A stretch of 64,000 nt of DNA. Origin: Caenibius sp. WL (GTDB taxonomy: Bacteria; Pseudomonadota; Alphaproteobacteria; Sphingomonadales; Sphingomonadaceae). Shown one piece after another: positions 53,774-62,766 of the stretch (the first letter of the stretch is position 1; each line of letters starts with the position of its first letter). The position numbers and the translations under genes are program-made. The notes beneath the pieces are model-generated. The model worked only from the letters and a program-made list of their open reading frames with translations, searched no databases and was not told the origin of the DNA. The stretch is from NCBI RefSeq assembly GCF_019803445.1, contig NZ_CP081844.1, positions 818,501 to 882,500 of the forward strand. Reading direction: 5' to 3'.

Positions 53774-55966
53774 ATGACACAACTCGCTCCTCTTCCCATT
53801 GCACCGACCCCCAACCCCGCATTGCCGGAGGGGGAAAAGGGGCCACCCATCGTTCTGCAATATTGGGAAATCGCGCGGCGGCATCTGTGGCTGATTCTGT
53901 CGATTGTCGGGGTGACGCTGGTTGCCGGTATCGTTATCACTCTGCTGCTCACACCGCGCTACACGGCGACGGCGCGCATCGAAATCCAGCGCGAGCAGGC
54001 GAACGTCGGCAATGTCCAGACGCTTCAGCCGGAGCAGAACGCGCAGAACCTGGAATTCTATCAGACGCAGTATTCGCTCCTCAACGCGCGTTCGCTGGCG
54101 GAGCGGGTCGCGAAAAAGCTGCGATTGGCGCAGAATCAACAATTCCTGGAAGCTCATGATCTGGAAGGAGGCTTGTTCGCCTCCGGGAAGACGCCCACCC
54201 GGCAAGAGCTTCGGAAACGCGAGGATAAAGTCGTCGACACCTTGCTCGATAACATTTCCATCTCTCCTGTGCGTGGATCCGCGCTCGTCGATGTTTCCTA
54301 CATCAGCCCGTCGCCTGCGCTGGCTGCCCAGATTTCAAACACCTGGGTCGAGGAATTTATCAGCCAAAGCATGGATCGACGGTTCGCTTCGACAGCCGAT
54401 GCACGCGGCTTCCTGGAAACCCGTTTGCAATCCCTGCGGGAGCGGTTGGAACAGTCCGAACGCGAGCTGGTAAACTATGCCGAGAAGCGCAATATCGTGC
54501 CGCTTGCTGAAACTCGCTCGGAAGACGGGCGAACCACCACGGGACAGACGCTTCTCGGAGCCGATATCGCGAGTTTGAACGCTGAACTGGTCAGTGCGAC
54601 AGCTCATCGAGTCGCCGCCGAAGGGCAAATGGATGCGGCGCGCGTGGGCGGTTCCAACAGCGACACCATCGCCAATACGGCGATCAACAATCTGCGTGCG
54701 AGCCGGGCGGAAAAGGCCGCGCAATACGCGGAACTGATGGTGCGTTTCGATCCGGAATATCCTCAGGCACGTGCACTCCAGCAACAGATCGCCAAGCTCG
54801 ACCAAGCCATAGCGAACGAGGAGCGGCGCGTCTTAAGCGCCACCACGACGAATTATAACGCCGCACGCCAACGAGAAGAGGGACTGCGTGCCCGGCTCGA
54901 CCAATTGCTTGGCAAACTGCAAGGCCAGAATCGTGCGACGATTGAGTATAACATCCATCAACGAGACGTGGATACCAATCGCCAGCTCTATGATGGCTTG
55001 CTGCAGCGCTACAAGGAAATCGGTGCTGTGGGCGTCGGGACCAACAATATTGCGATTGTGGATCCTGCGATTGTACCCGAGAATCAGTCCTCGCCGAAGC
55101 TGGTGCTCAACCTTGCCCTTGCGCTTCTGACAGGCATTGCTCTGGCGGGTGCAACGGTGTTCGTCCGCGAGAACCTGGACGAAGGCCTGCGGTCGCCGCA
55201 ACAGGTATCCGATCTTCTTGGCATCCCGCTGCTGGGCACTATTCCTTCGTCGGAAAAGGGCGAGCCGCTGGAACTGATCGAAGACCCGAAGAGCATCCTG
55301 AACGAAGCCTACATGGCCCTTCATACCAATTTGGGATTCGTGTCAGACCATGGTTTTCCACGCAGCATGGCGTTCACCAGTTCGGTTTCGTCGGAAGGGA
55401 AATCGACCAGCAGCTATGCCTTGGCCCGGCTGCTGGCGCGCGCTGGCAAGAGCGTCCTTCTGGTCGATATCGATCTGCGACGTCCCCGTTTGGCCAAACT
55501 CTTGGATATGAAGGCACCCAAGGGAATGAGCAACTATCTGGCCGGAGACAACGACTGGAGAAGTATGATTCATACTACCGGTGTGGATCGGCTTAGCCTT
55601 CTTCCCGCAGGCCCGATTCCCCCCAGTGCCCCGGAACTGCTGCATGGGCCAAGGCTGAGTGTTCTCATGCAGGAACTGCTGCAGCACTACGATCATGTCA
55701 TTCTGGATAGCCCGCCATTGTTGGGTCTTGCCGACGCACCGCTGATCGCTGTCACAGTGGAAGGCGTTGTGCTGGTTATCGAGGCACGACGCGTACCCAT
55801 CCGCGCCATCCGCGCCTCGGTTCAACGGCTCGCGTCGGTCAATGCACATATCTTCGGAGCTGTTGTCACCCGTTATCGAGCGAATGTGACGAGCTACGGC
55901 TATGGTTACGATTACGCCAATCTATACAGCTATGAATCCGACAAGCAGGCATCGACCGTGCGATGA
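53774..55966 (+). CDS. Wzz/BY-kinase polysaccharide co-polymerase
   Basis: A 730-residue inner-membrane chain-length regulator fused to a bacterial tyrosine kinase. Two helices (about 40-62 and 440-462) bracket a long coiled periplasmic Wzz/GNVR domain. The cytoplasmic kinase has a P-loop (TSSVSSEGKSTSSYAL near 540), Walker A' (VLLVDIDLRRPR) and Walker B (HVILDSPPLLGLAD). A tyrosine cluster (YGYGYDYANLYSY) ends the protein and is the autophosphorylation site. It controls polymer length with the OPX protein. It overlaps the next gene by 4 bases. Confidence 0.93.
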   Translation: MTQLAPLPIAPTPNPALPEGEKGPPIVLQYWEIARRHLWLILSIVGVTLVAGIVITLLLTPRYTATARIEIQREQANVGNVQTLQPEQNAQNLEFYQTQYSLLNARSLAERVAKKLRLAQNQQFLEAHDLEGGLFASGKTPTRQELRKREDKVVDTLLDNISISPVRGSALVDVSYISPSPALAAQISNTWVEEFISQSMDRRFASTADARGFLETRLQSLRERLEQSERELVNYAEKRNIVPLAETRSEDGRTTTGQTLLGADIASLNAELVSATAHRVAAEGQMDAARVGGSNSDTIANTAINNLRASRAEKAAQYAELMVRFDPEYPQARALQQQIAKLDQAIANEERRVLSATTTNYNAARQREEGLRARLDQLLGKLQGQNRATIEYNIHQRDVDTNRQLYDGLLQRYKEIGAVGVGTNNIAIVDPAIVPENQSSPKLVLNLALALLTGIALAGATVFVRENLDEGLRSPQQVSDLLGIPLLGTIPSSEKGEPLELIEDPKSILNEAYMALHTNLGFVSDHGFPRSMAFTSSVSSEGKSTSSYALARLLARAGKSVLLVDIDLRRPRLAKLLDMKAPKGMSNYLAGDNDWRSMIHTTGVDRLSLLPAGPIPPSAPELLHGPRLSVLMQELLQHYDHVILDSPPLLGLADAPLIAVTVEGVVLVIEARRVPIRAIRASVQRLASVNAHIFGAVVTRYRANVTSYGYGYDYANLYSYESDKQASTVR

Positions 55967-57219
55967 CCGAACTTATGCCTTTGCACTTTTCTCGGTCCGA
56001 TGGACGCCTCTTCCGTAAGGCGGTTTGGCTCGGTGTCGCTCTGGCGATTGCGTTGAGCGTATTGTCCTTTGGCAACGCGGCTGCCGGCGTCGGCTTTCCG
56101 GTGCAGTCATTCGCTTCTTTCGGCCCCGCTTTCTTTGCGTGGAAGCCGGGTTATCGATCCGCTGATGAAGAGTGGGGAGCAACTGACGGCGATCCATCGC
56201 GACGGGCATCGCTTTTGGAGACCGGGCGCAATATCTTGGCTCAAGAGCCGCTGTCGATTCAATCGTTGCGCCTGGCTGCTTGGTCAGAGGCGCAGCAGGG
56301 CGATATCGCCACCGCCCGGCTGCGTATGAAAATGGCGGAGCGCCTCACTCGCCGCGATGTCGCGGTTCAGCTCTGGCTGATTGACGATGCGGTAAGATCT
56401 GGTGATCTTGGCGCGGCATTGCGTGGCTATGATGTGGTCTTGCGTACAGCAGGGCGGTTGCATGCGCCGCTGTTGCAAAGATTGGTGGCCAGCCTGAGCG
56501 CGGAAGAAGCGCGGTCGGCGTTAAGACCTTATGCAGTTGCGGACAATCCGTGGTTTCCCCAACTTCTGCGGCTGGCCAGCCAGAATGGTAGTGGTGCCCA
56601 AGCAGCCTTATTATTGTCCTCTCTAAGCAAGCTTCCAGACACAACCGCCTACCGCACGGCCTATACTGCTTTGGTGCCGGCCTTGATGAAAGAGCGGCAG
56701 TTCGACCTGCTGCGGCGTATTTATCCGCGCCTGCCGGGAGCATTGGAAAGCGAGAAGTATAAGGGCGATCCCGCGTTGAGAGGTGCCCTGGGAACGGACG
56801 GGTATCCTCCGCTGGCTTGGGTGCTGGCGGCCAACGCGGATCGCAATACGAGCATTGTAACGGGCCGCAATGGCCCGGTTCTTCAGATCGAAGCGAAGCC
56901 GTTTACAAACGGGCCGGTGGCGACCCGCACCCTATTGCCGAAGACCAGCCCACTGGGTTTTGGGTGGACCGTCAAACGGCAGGGTGTGCCGACCGGGACC
57001 GCCCGCTGGTCGATCCGATGCCTGGACAGCGGCCTTAGTGTGCGTTCTCCCGATCTGCTGGCGGGTTCCGGTGGAAAGGGCGTCCTGACCCTTCCGCAAC
57101 CATGCCGGGTCGTGGAGCTTACCCTCACCGTCAACGGTGGGACCGGTTCTACAGGTCCTGCTTTCGATCTTATGGATTTGCACTGGCTCAATGCCGAACC
57201 CGCCAGCGCTAGGGATTAA
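55963..57219 (+). CDS. Unknown exopolysaccharide-locus protein, 418 residues
   Basis: An exported or membrane-anchored protein: one N-terminal helix (AVWLGVALAIALSVLSFGNA) after ~18 cytoplasmic residues, an alpha-helical repeat region (~80-260) that looks TPR/HEAT-like, and a beta-rich C-terminal domain (~285-415) with two cysteines (SIRCLDSG, PQPCRVVEL). It overlaps the kinase gene by 4 bases, so it is translationally coupled to the secretion machinery. No enzyme motif is visible; a scaffold or periplasmic assembly factor is plausible but unproven. Confidence 0.85.
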   Translation: MTELMPLHFSRSDGRLFRKAVWLGVALAIALSVLSFGNAAAGVGFPVQSFASFGPAFFAWKPGYRSADEEWGATDGDPSRRASLLETGRNILAQEPLSIQSLRLAAWSEAQQGDIATARLRMKMAERLTRRDVAVQLWLIDDAVRSGDLGAALRGYDVVLRTAGRLHAPLLQRLVASLSAEEARSALRPYAVADNPWFPQLLRLASQNGSGAQAALLLSSLSKLPDTTAYRTAYTALVPALMKERQFDLLRRIYPRLPGALESEKYKGDPALRGALGTDGYPPLAWVLAANADRNTSIVTGRNGPVLQIEAKPFTNGPVATRTLLPKTSPLGFGWTVKRQGVPTGTARWSIRCLDSGLSVRSPDLLAGSGGKGVLTLPQPCRVVELTLTVNGGTGSTGPAFDLMDLHWLNAEPASARD

Positions 57220-57351
57220 AATGACTATACCAAACCACTCTCTTTCCAAAATTTATCACGCATGCGGTTCATCCTGTCAGCAGAAGCGCGAACGGTTTGG
57301 ACGTGACAACGATATTCGGTCGGTTCTCCATATTCCGAAGGAAGCCGGCGA

Positions 57352-58512
57352 ATGAGTCGCGAATTGAAAGTGCTTTCCGTTTTCGGCACACGACCGGAGG
57401 CGATCAAGATGGCGCCTGTCGTCCAGTATCTGGCGACCGCACCCGATATCGTTTCGCGTGTCTGTGTCACGGCGCAGCATCGCGAAATGCTGGATCAGGT
57501 GCTGTCCCTGTTTGGCATCGTGCCGGACTTCGATCTCGACCTGATGAAGCCAGGTCAGGACTTGACCGATATCACCGCCCATGTCCTCCATGGCTTGCGG
57601 CCGGTCCTGCGTGAGTTCAAGCCCGATCTCGTCCTGGTTCACGGCGATACCACCACGACATTGGCGGCGTCGCTCGCTGCCTATTACGAACGTATTCCTG
57701 TTGGCCATGTCGAGGCGGGCCTGCGTACCGGCAATATCCTGTCACCCTGGCCGGAAGAAGTGAACCGCAAGGTGACCGGCGCGATCACATCGTTGCACTT
57801 CGCGCCGACACTTCGCTCGCAAGACAATTTGCTGCGTGAGAATGTTGCGCCGGATGCCATTCACGTCACCGGCAACACGGTGATTGATGCGCTGCATCAA
57901 GTGGTTGCGCAAATCGAACGCGATCCGGTGTTGCAGAACGATCTTGAACGTCGCTTCAATCTCGATCCTGCGCGCCGCCTGATTCTGGTGACGGGCCACA
58001 GGCGAGAAAGCTTCGGCAGCGGGTTCGAGCGGATATGCAACGCGCTTGAAAAGCTGGCGGCGCGGCCGGATATCGAGATCGTCTACCCCGTTCATCTCAA
58101 TCCGAATGTCAAAGGACCGGTCGAGCGCCAACTCGGCGGCTTTGCGAACGTTCATCTCGTCGCGCCGCAGGACTATCTGCCTTTCGTTTATCTGATGTAC
58201 CGCGCCAATCTGATCCTGACGGATTCCGGCGGGGTGCAGGAGGAGGCCCCCTCGCTCGGTAAGCCGGTGCTTGTCATGCGCGACACGACCGAACGGCCGG
58301 AGGCCGTGGAGGCGGGGACCGTCCGCCTTGTCGGCACTGACGAGACATTGATCGTTGAAAGCGTGAACAGCCTGCTGGATGATCGCGCTGCCTACGAAGC
58401 GATGAGCTTCGCGCATAACCCTTATGGCGACGGACAGGCCGCTGGCCGGATTGCAACCGCGATCCAGAACTGGGCGGCCGCTCGCCAACAGCACACTAAG
58501 GACAAATCATGA
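57352..58512 (+). CDS. wecB: UDP-N-acetylglucosamine 2-epimerase (non-hydrolysing)
   Basis: A 386-residue epimerase converting UDP-GlcNAc to UDP-ManNAc. It shows [59 protein letters not shown] and the [28 protein letters not shown] block, all canonical for WecB. AGGAAG lies upstream of the ATG. Its stop overlaps the wecC start by 4 bases, so the two act in sequence to make UDP-ManNAcA. Confidence 0.95.
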   Translation: MSRELKVLSVFGTRPEAIKMAPVVQYLATAPDIVSRVCVTAQHREMLDQVLSLFGIVPDFDLDLMKPGQDLTDITAHVLHGLRPVLREFKPDLVLVHGDTTTTLAASLAAYYERIPVGHVEAGLRTGNILSPWPEEVNRKVTGAITSLHFAPTLRSQDNLLRENVAPDAIHVTGNTVIDALHQVVAQIERDPVLQNDLERRFNLDPARRLILVTGHRRESFGSGFERICNALEKLAARPDIEIVYPVHLNPNVKGPVERQLGGFANVHLVAPQDYLPFVYLMYRANLILTDSGGVQEEAPSLGKPVLVMRDTTERPEAVEAGTVRLVGTDETLIVESVNSLLDDRAAYEAMSFAHNPYGDGQAAGRIATAIQNWAAARQQHTKDKS

Positions 58513-59768
58513 AACGTATGTTCGGGACCATATCGGTCATTGGCCTCGGCTACATTGGCCTACCCACGGCAGCGATGTTCGCCTCTCGCAAGATTCAGGT
58601 GATTGGCGTCGATGTCAATGCCGATGCAGTTGCCACTATCAACCGCGGGCAAATCCATATCGTAGAACCCGATCTCGACATCGCGGTGCAGGCAGCGGTG
58701 CAGCAAGGGTATCTGCGTGCAACCACCGAAGTGGAGCAGGCCGAAGCTTTCCTGATCGCTGTGCCCACGCCGTTCCTGAACGGCAGCCATGAGCCCGACC
58801 TGAGCTATATCGAAGCGGCGAGCCGGGCCATCGCTCCCGTTCTGGCGCCGGGCAATCTGGTCGTGCTGGAATCCACCTCTCCTGTCGGCGCGACGGAGCA
58901 AATGGCCGCCTGGCTGGCTGAGGAGCGGCCTGACCTTACGTTCCCGCAAACGCATGGCGAACAATCGGATGTGCGTATCGCCCATTGTCCGGAACGCGTT
59001 CTGCCGGGCAAGGTGATGCAGGAACTGATCCATAACGATCGTGTGATCGGTGGGCTGAGCCCTCGCTGTTCGGAAATGGCGGTATCGCTCTACCGTCACT
59101 TCGTGCAGGGCGAGTGTTTCGTGACCCACGCACGCACGGCGGAAATGGCGAAGCTGACGGAAAACAGCTTTCGCGACGTCAACATCGCTTTCGCCAATGA
59201 ATTGTCGATGATCTGTGACGAACTGGACATCGACGTATGGGAATTGATCGGGCTGGCAAACCGCCATCCGCGGGTCAATGTTCTCCAGCCGGGGCCTGGT
59301 GTGGGCGGCCACTGCATTGCGGTCGATCCGTGGTTCATCGTTTCCTCATCACCTGAGCGAGCAAAGCTGATCCGTACTGCGCGCGAGGTGAACGACGGCA
59401 AGCCCGAATGGGTGCTGGAGAAGGTGCGTTCGGCAATCGGCGCATATCTTATGGAAAATTCGGGTAAGAGCGCCGCAGATGTCTCGCTGGCGATCTACGG
59501 GCTCACGTTCAAGCCTGACATTGATGATCTACGCGAAAGCCCGGCGATGAAGATCGCTGAAGCGCTGCTTGTGGAGCATCCGGGCGATGTCTTCGTTGTG
59601 GAGCCTCATATCAATGAACTTCCTGGTATCTTAAAGCGGGCGGAACTTATCGAAGCCGTACAGGCAAATGAACATGCTGATGTCCATGTTATCTTGGTCG
59701 ATCATCAGAAAATTTCGGACATTGGTATTTCAAAATTCGCTGTAGATCTTAGAAAGCCCAGAAAATGA
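58509..59768 (+). CDS. wecC: UDP-N-acetyl-D-mannosamine dehydrogenase
   Basis: A 419-residue UDP-sugar 6-dehydrogenase. The NAD motif is [45 protein letters not shown] and [15 protein letters not shown] (active-site Cys in GGHCIAVDP) are diagnostic of WecC-type enzymes. It oxidises UDP-ManNAc twice to UDP-ManNAcA, a building block of the polymer. It overlaps wecB by 4 bases and the AT-rich wzy-like gene by 4 bases. Confidence 0.95.
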   Translation: MKRMFGTISVIGLGYIGLPTAAMFASRKIQVIGVDVNADAVATINRGQIHIVEPDLDIAVQAAVQQGYLRATTEVEQAEAFLIAVPTPFLNGSHEPDLSYIEAASRAIAPVLAPGNLVVLESTSPVGATEQMAAWLAEERPDLTFPQTHGEQSDVRIAHCPERVLPGKVMQELIHNDRVIGGLSPRCSEMAVSLYRHFVQGECFVTHARTAEMAKLTENSFRDVNIAFANELSMICDELDIDVWELIGLANRHPRVNVLQPGPGVGGHCIAVDPWFIVSSSPERAKLIRTAREVNDGKPEWVLEKVRSAIGAYLMENSGKSAADVSLAIYGLTFKPDIDDLRESPAMKIAEALLVEHPGDVFVVEPHINELPGILKRAELIEAVQANEHADVHVILVDHQKISDIGISKFAVDLRKPRK

Positions 59769-61033
59769 TAAAAGGAATTTCTGGGGCTCCAATATTTTTT
59801 ATACTTATGCCTTATATAGGCATAAGTATTTTGCCATCAGATGTTCAGCCTTTCGCACTTGTTCTTTCGATATTGTCATTGATATTTTACAAAGGATCGG
59901 TAAAAGTTGATACAATTTCCATTGTTCTTTTGTTAATGCTACTTGTTTCTATTATATCTTTCATTGCAAATATATATAATCCTTACCAAGATGTGATGTT
60001 TGATTCGCGGGCGCTATTTGGATATGCTACAGCTCCCATAATATATTTATATTTCTATAATTACTTATTGTCAAATGAATCTAATTCATTAATAAAATAT
60101 ATTGATATAGCTGTTTTAATAGTATTCTTTGGATTTGTATTAAATATTTTTGGTTTTACCCAAATAATACAGATTTTTGTTAATAGGGCTATATTTGATG
60201 AGTCAACTGCGGGTTCTAGAGGGCTAACTAGTTTCTTCCCGGAGCAATCCCGTATTCCGACCCAGGCTATATTTTTTGCATTCTTTTATCTTATGGCTGG
60301 TCGTCTAAATTGGTATCGTGGGCTTGCTCTTTTACTTATGTCTGCATTTTCCGCATCTGGGCAATTCTTCATTAATATATCTGTATTTGTGGTTAGTATG
60401 GGAATTGCCGTGCTCTACGGAGCGGTGCGTAATGGCAGATTTCGGGCTCTACATTTGACGTATGCGATATTTGGTTTTGCATTGCTAACTGGTATAGTTT
60501 TTATAACTAGATCCTATCATTTGTCACTGATAGAAATTGGCCTGCCCAGGCGAGGTATTGAGGCATTCTATAATATATCTGGATTTGAATTCGATTTCAT
60601 ATCAAATGATATGGGGTTTTTATATAAAATTTCTGGTCCCCTTCAGGGGATTTCCGCTATTATATTTGATCCATTTAAAATTCAAATTGGGACTGCTTAT
60701 TATTTTGAGTTTGAAAGAGGTCTGCTGGCGATATATACAAATTTGATATATGATTTATTCTCTTCAAATCTTGTCCCTCTTCCGTCAAGATCATATTCTA
60801 TATTTGGTGCTTGGTGGACAGATTTCCGAATATATGGATTAATAATAACGGTAGCATTTGTTGTGCTATTGAGAGGGAGGTCTGAGGTCAGCAGGTCTAA
60901 CATTTTTATTGGGATATATGCCGTCTTGATATTTCTGTTTCTGTTTCGCTCAAATACGAGTGATCCCACTCCGTGGGCTGCAGCTGCGGCTTTTGCTTAT
61001 GCGGGCAGACCTTGGCCGCGTAGGGAGGGGTGA
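59765..61033 (+). CDS. Wzy-like polysaccharide polymerase, AT-rich
   Basis: A 422-residue integral membrane protein with about ten to twelve helices and one sizeable loop, lacking close sequence landmarks except the polymerase-like topology (for example FPEQSRIPTQAIFFAFFYL and GLTSFFPE). Base composition falls sharply compared with wecC and the downstream acyltransferase gene, and codons are AT-rich. It probably polymerises repeat units in the periplasm. It starts within wecC (4-base overlap) and overlaps the next gene, so it is embedded in the operon despite its foreign composition. Confidence 0.75.
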   Translation: MIKGISGAPIFFILMPYIGISILPSDVQPFALVLSILSLIFYKGSVKVDTISIVLLLMLLVSIISFIANIYNPYQDVMFDSRALFGYATAPIIYLYFYNYLLSNESNSLIKYIDIAVLIVFFGFVLNIFGFTQIIQIFVNRAIFDESTAGSRGLTSFFPEQSRIPTQAIFFAFFYLMAGRLNWYRGLALLLMSAFSASGQFFINISVFVVSMGIAVLYGAVRNGRFRALHLTYAIFGFALLTGIVFITRSYHLSLIEIGLPRRGIEAFYNISGFEFDFISNDMGFLYKISGPLQGISAIIFDPFKIQIGTAYYFEFERGLLAIYTNLIYDLFSSNLVPLPSRSYSIFGAWWTDFRIYGLIITVAFVVLLRGRSEVSRSNIFIGIYAVLIFLFLFRSNTSDPTPWAAAAAFAYAGRPWPRREG

Positions 61034-62234
61034 TCTGACTCGTCTTTGGTCAGTAGCGGCACCCCTATTGGTATATTGCCTTGGGCTTTTGTGCCTTGCT
61101 TGTTGCGATATGTTGATTGGGAAATGGTATCCTGATCGCGACATCGCGGCTTGGGCTGTGATCAGATCGATAGTAGCAATTGGTGGAGTGTTTTGCATTA
61201 CCGGGTTTGACCAATTGCTCATGCGTGAGCGGGAGATAAGCCGCCAGCTATTGAGATTATTGCTAATACAAATTCCCATTCTAGCGCTCATTTTTGCCAT
61301 CATCATATGCTGGATGGGGGTTCTGGGAGATATTTCGAGTTTTGCGGCGGCAGCGTCTGGTGGTGCTATTTCAATCGCTATGTCTAATTATTTCCGGTCT
61401 CACCGCCTAAATGTGAGATCGCAAATAGCGCAGCAATGGTGGAAGATAGCTGCATTTATAGTAATTATGGCGGCATACTTTTCAAGTATTAAGTTGGAGA
61501 TAGATTATCTAATTATAATTTCTATGTCTATTTCTGTATTTTTGACAGTAATTATGTTTTTTATTCCTATTATTAGAAATAAAACTTGTGAAATAAGAGG
61601 AATAGGATATATATATTCTGGCGGATTTAGGGCCATGGCAATGGCTATATTTATGAACTTGTCGATGTTTGGCGAAAATATTTTGGTAGAAATCTTATCT
61701 CAGGCATCTGACACTGCTGTATATTTCATCCATTTCACCTATTTTTGTTTACCTATGTCGATAGTGAGTGGGTATGCGGCATTTTTTCTGGCAACCTTTA
61801 TTAGAGATAATCCAGAAAAATACTTTTCATTTATATCGAAGTATAAAATTTATTTTTTATTATTATTCGTGGTGCTTTTTGCGAGTTGCTTAGTTGCGGG
61901 GGCGTTAGGGTGGAAACTAATTGGTGTCGACAGGAGGGTAGATTGGGTTCTCGCTTCAGTTCTTGTGATAAATTCTCTCTTGAGGGCGTATTATGTTGGA
62001 CCAGCACAATATGTCGCTCTATTTTTCGATAATATTAATTATGATAAAATAATATTATATCAAATATTATCTTTAATACTATCTTTAATAATTTTGTTAT
62101 TTTTTTTATTTGTGACAAAAATGGACGTTCTATATTCTGTTGCATTGGCAAGTTTAATGAATAATATTTTTAGATTTTTCTACGCTAATATAAAAACTCT
62201 TAGGTTTAATAGGGATTTGCACAATGAAGAATAA
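60999..62234 (+). CDS. Wzx-like polysaccharide flippase, AT-rich
   Basis: A 411-residue protein with about twelve hydrophobic helices in the pattern of polysaccharide transporters (MATE/Wzx-like), e.g. RLWSVAAPLLVYCLGLLCLA at the start and long Ile/Leu/Phe-rich helices. It likely flips the lipid-linked repeat unit. Composition is as AT-rich as the preceding gene. The start is uncertain: 60999 overlaps the wzy-like gene by 35 bases; a start at 60960 is also open. Confidence 0.65.
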   Translation: MRADLGRVGRGDLTRLWSVAAPLLVYCLGLLCLACCDMLIGKWYPDRDIAAWAVIRSIVAIGGVFCITGFDQLLMREREISRQLLRLLLIQIPILALIFAIIICWMGVLGDISSFAAAASGGAISIAMSNYFRSHRLNVRSQIAQQWWKIAAFIVIMAAYFSSIKLEIDYLIIISMSISVFLTVIMFFIPIIRNKTCEIRGIGYIYSGGFRAMAMAIFMNLSMFGENILVEILSQASDTAVYFIHFTYFCLPMSIVSGYAAFFLATFIRDNPEKYFSFISKYKIYFLLLFVVLFASCLVAGALGWKLIGVDRRVDWVLASVLVINSLLRAYYVGPAQYVALFFDNINYDKIILYQILSLILSLIILLFFLFVTKMDVLYSVALASLMNNIFRFFYANIKTLRFNRDLHNEE

Positions 62235-62275
62235 TTTAATAGAGAATTAATTATAATGAGATTGTGGTTAAAAGT

Positions 62276-62764
62276 ATGTGCGAGACAGGCGTTATGATGG
62301 GATCTGTAGTTCGATTGCTACGAAACAGGTGGCGGCTGTTCCGGACTGTATTGTTTAATCGTACGGTTAAGTTTCAGGGAATTCCAACACTCGGTCCTAA
62401 TCTCGTTGTTCCCAGAGGAAGAAACATTGAGATCGGGAAGCGTTTCTTCTGCGGACACGGTTGTCACTTCGCTGCCCCTATGCTGGTGGGTGATGATGTC
62501 ATGTTCGCGTCTCGGGTTTCGATCGTAGGCGGCGATCACAAGATCGATGGCATCGATGTGCCGATGAACAGATCGGGCCGAGACGAGATGCATACTGTTG
62601 TGATCGATAACGACGTGTGGATCGGACACGGGGCTATCATCCTGCACGGTGTGCATATCGCATCCGGCGCAGTTGTGGCGGCAGGGGCCGTCGTAACCAA
62701 AGACGTTGCCGCAAATACCATCGTTGGCGGAAATCCAGCAAAGCTCATTCGTTACAGGCGGTGA
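62276..62764 (+). CDS. Hexapeptide-repeat acyltransferase
   Basis: A 162-residue left-handed beta-helix acyltransferase (maltose/serine acetyltransferase-like). Hexapeptide repeats run from ~35 ([20 protein letters not shown]) to [25 protein letters not shown]; the His in [11 protein letters not shown] is a likely catalytic residue. It probably O-acetylates a sugar of the repeat unit. Composition returns to high GC after the wzx-like gene. The start may be 62264 (GTG), 62276 or 62294. Confidence 0.82.
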   Translation: MCETGVMMGSVVRLLRNRWRLFRTVLFNRTVKFQGIPTLGPNLVVPRGRNIEIGKRFFCGHGCHFAAPMLVGDDVMFASRVSIVGGDHKIDGIDVPMNRSGRDEMHTVVIDNDVWIGHGAIILHGVHIASGAVVAAGAVVTKDVAANTIVGGNPAKLIRYRR

Positions 62765-62766
62765 TA

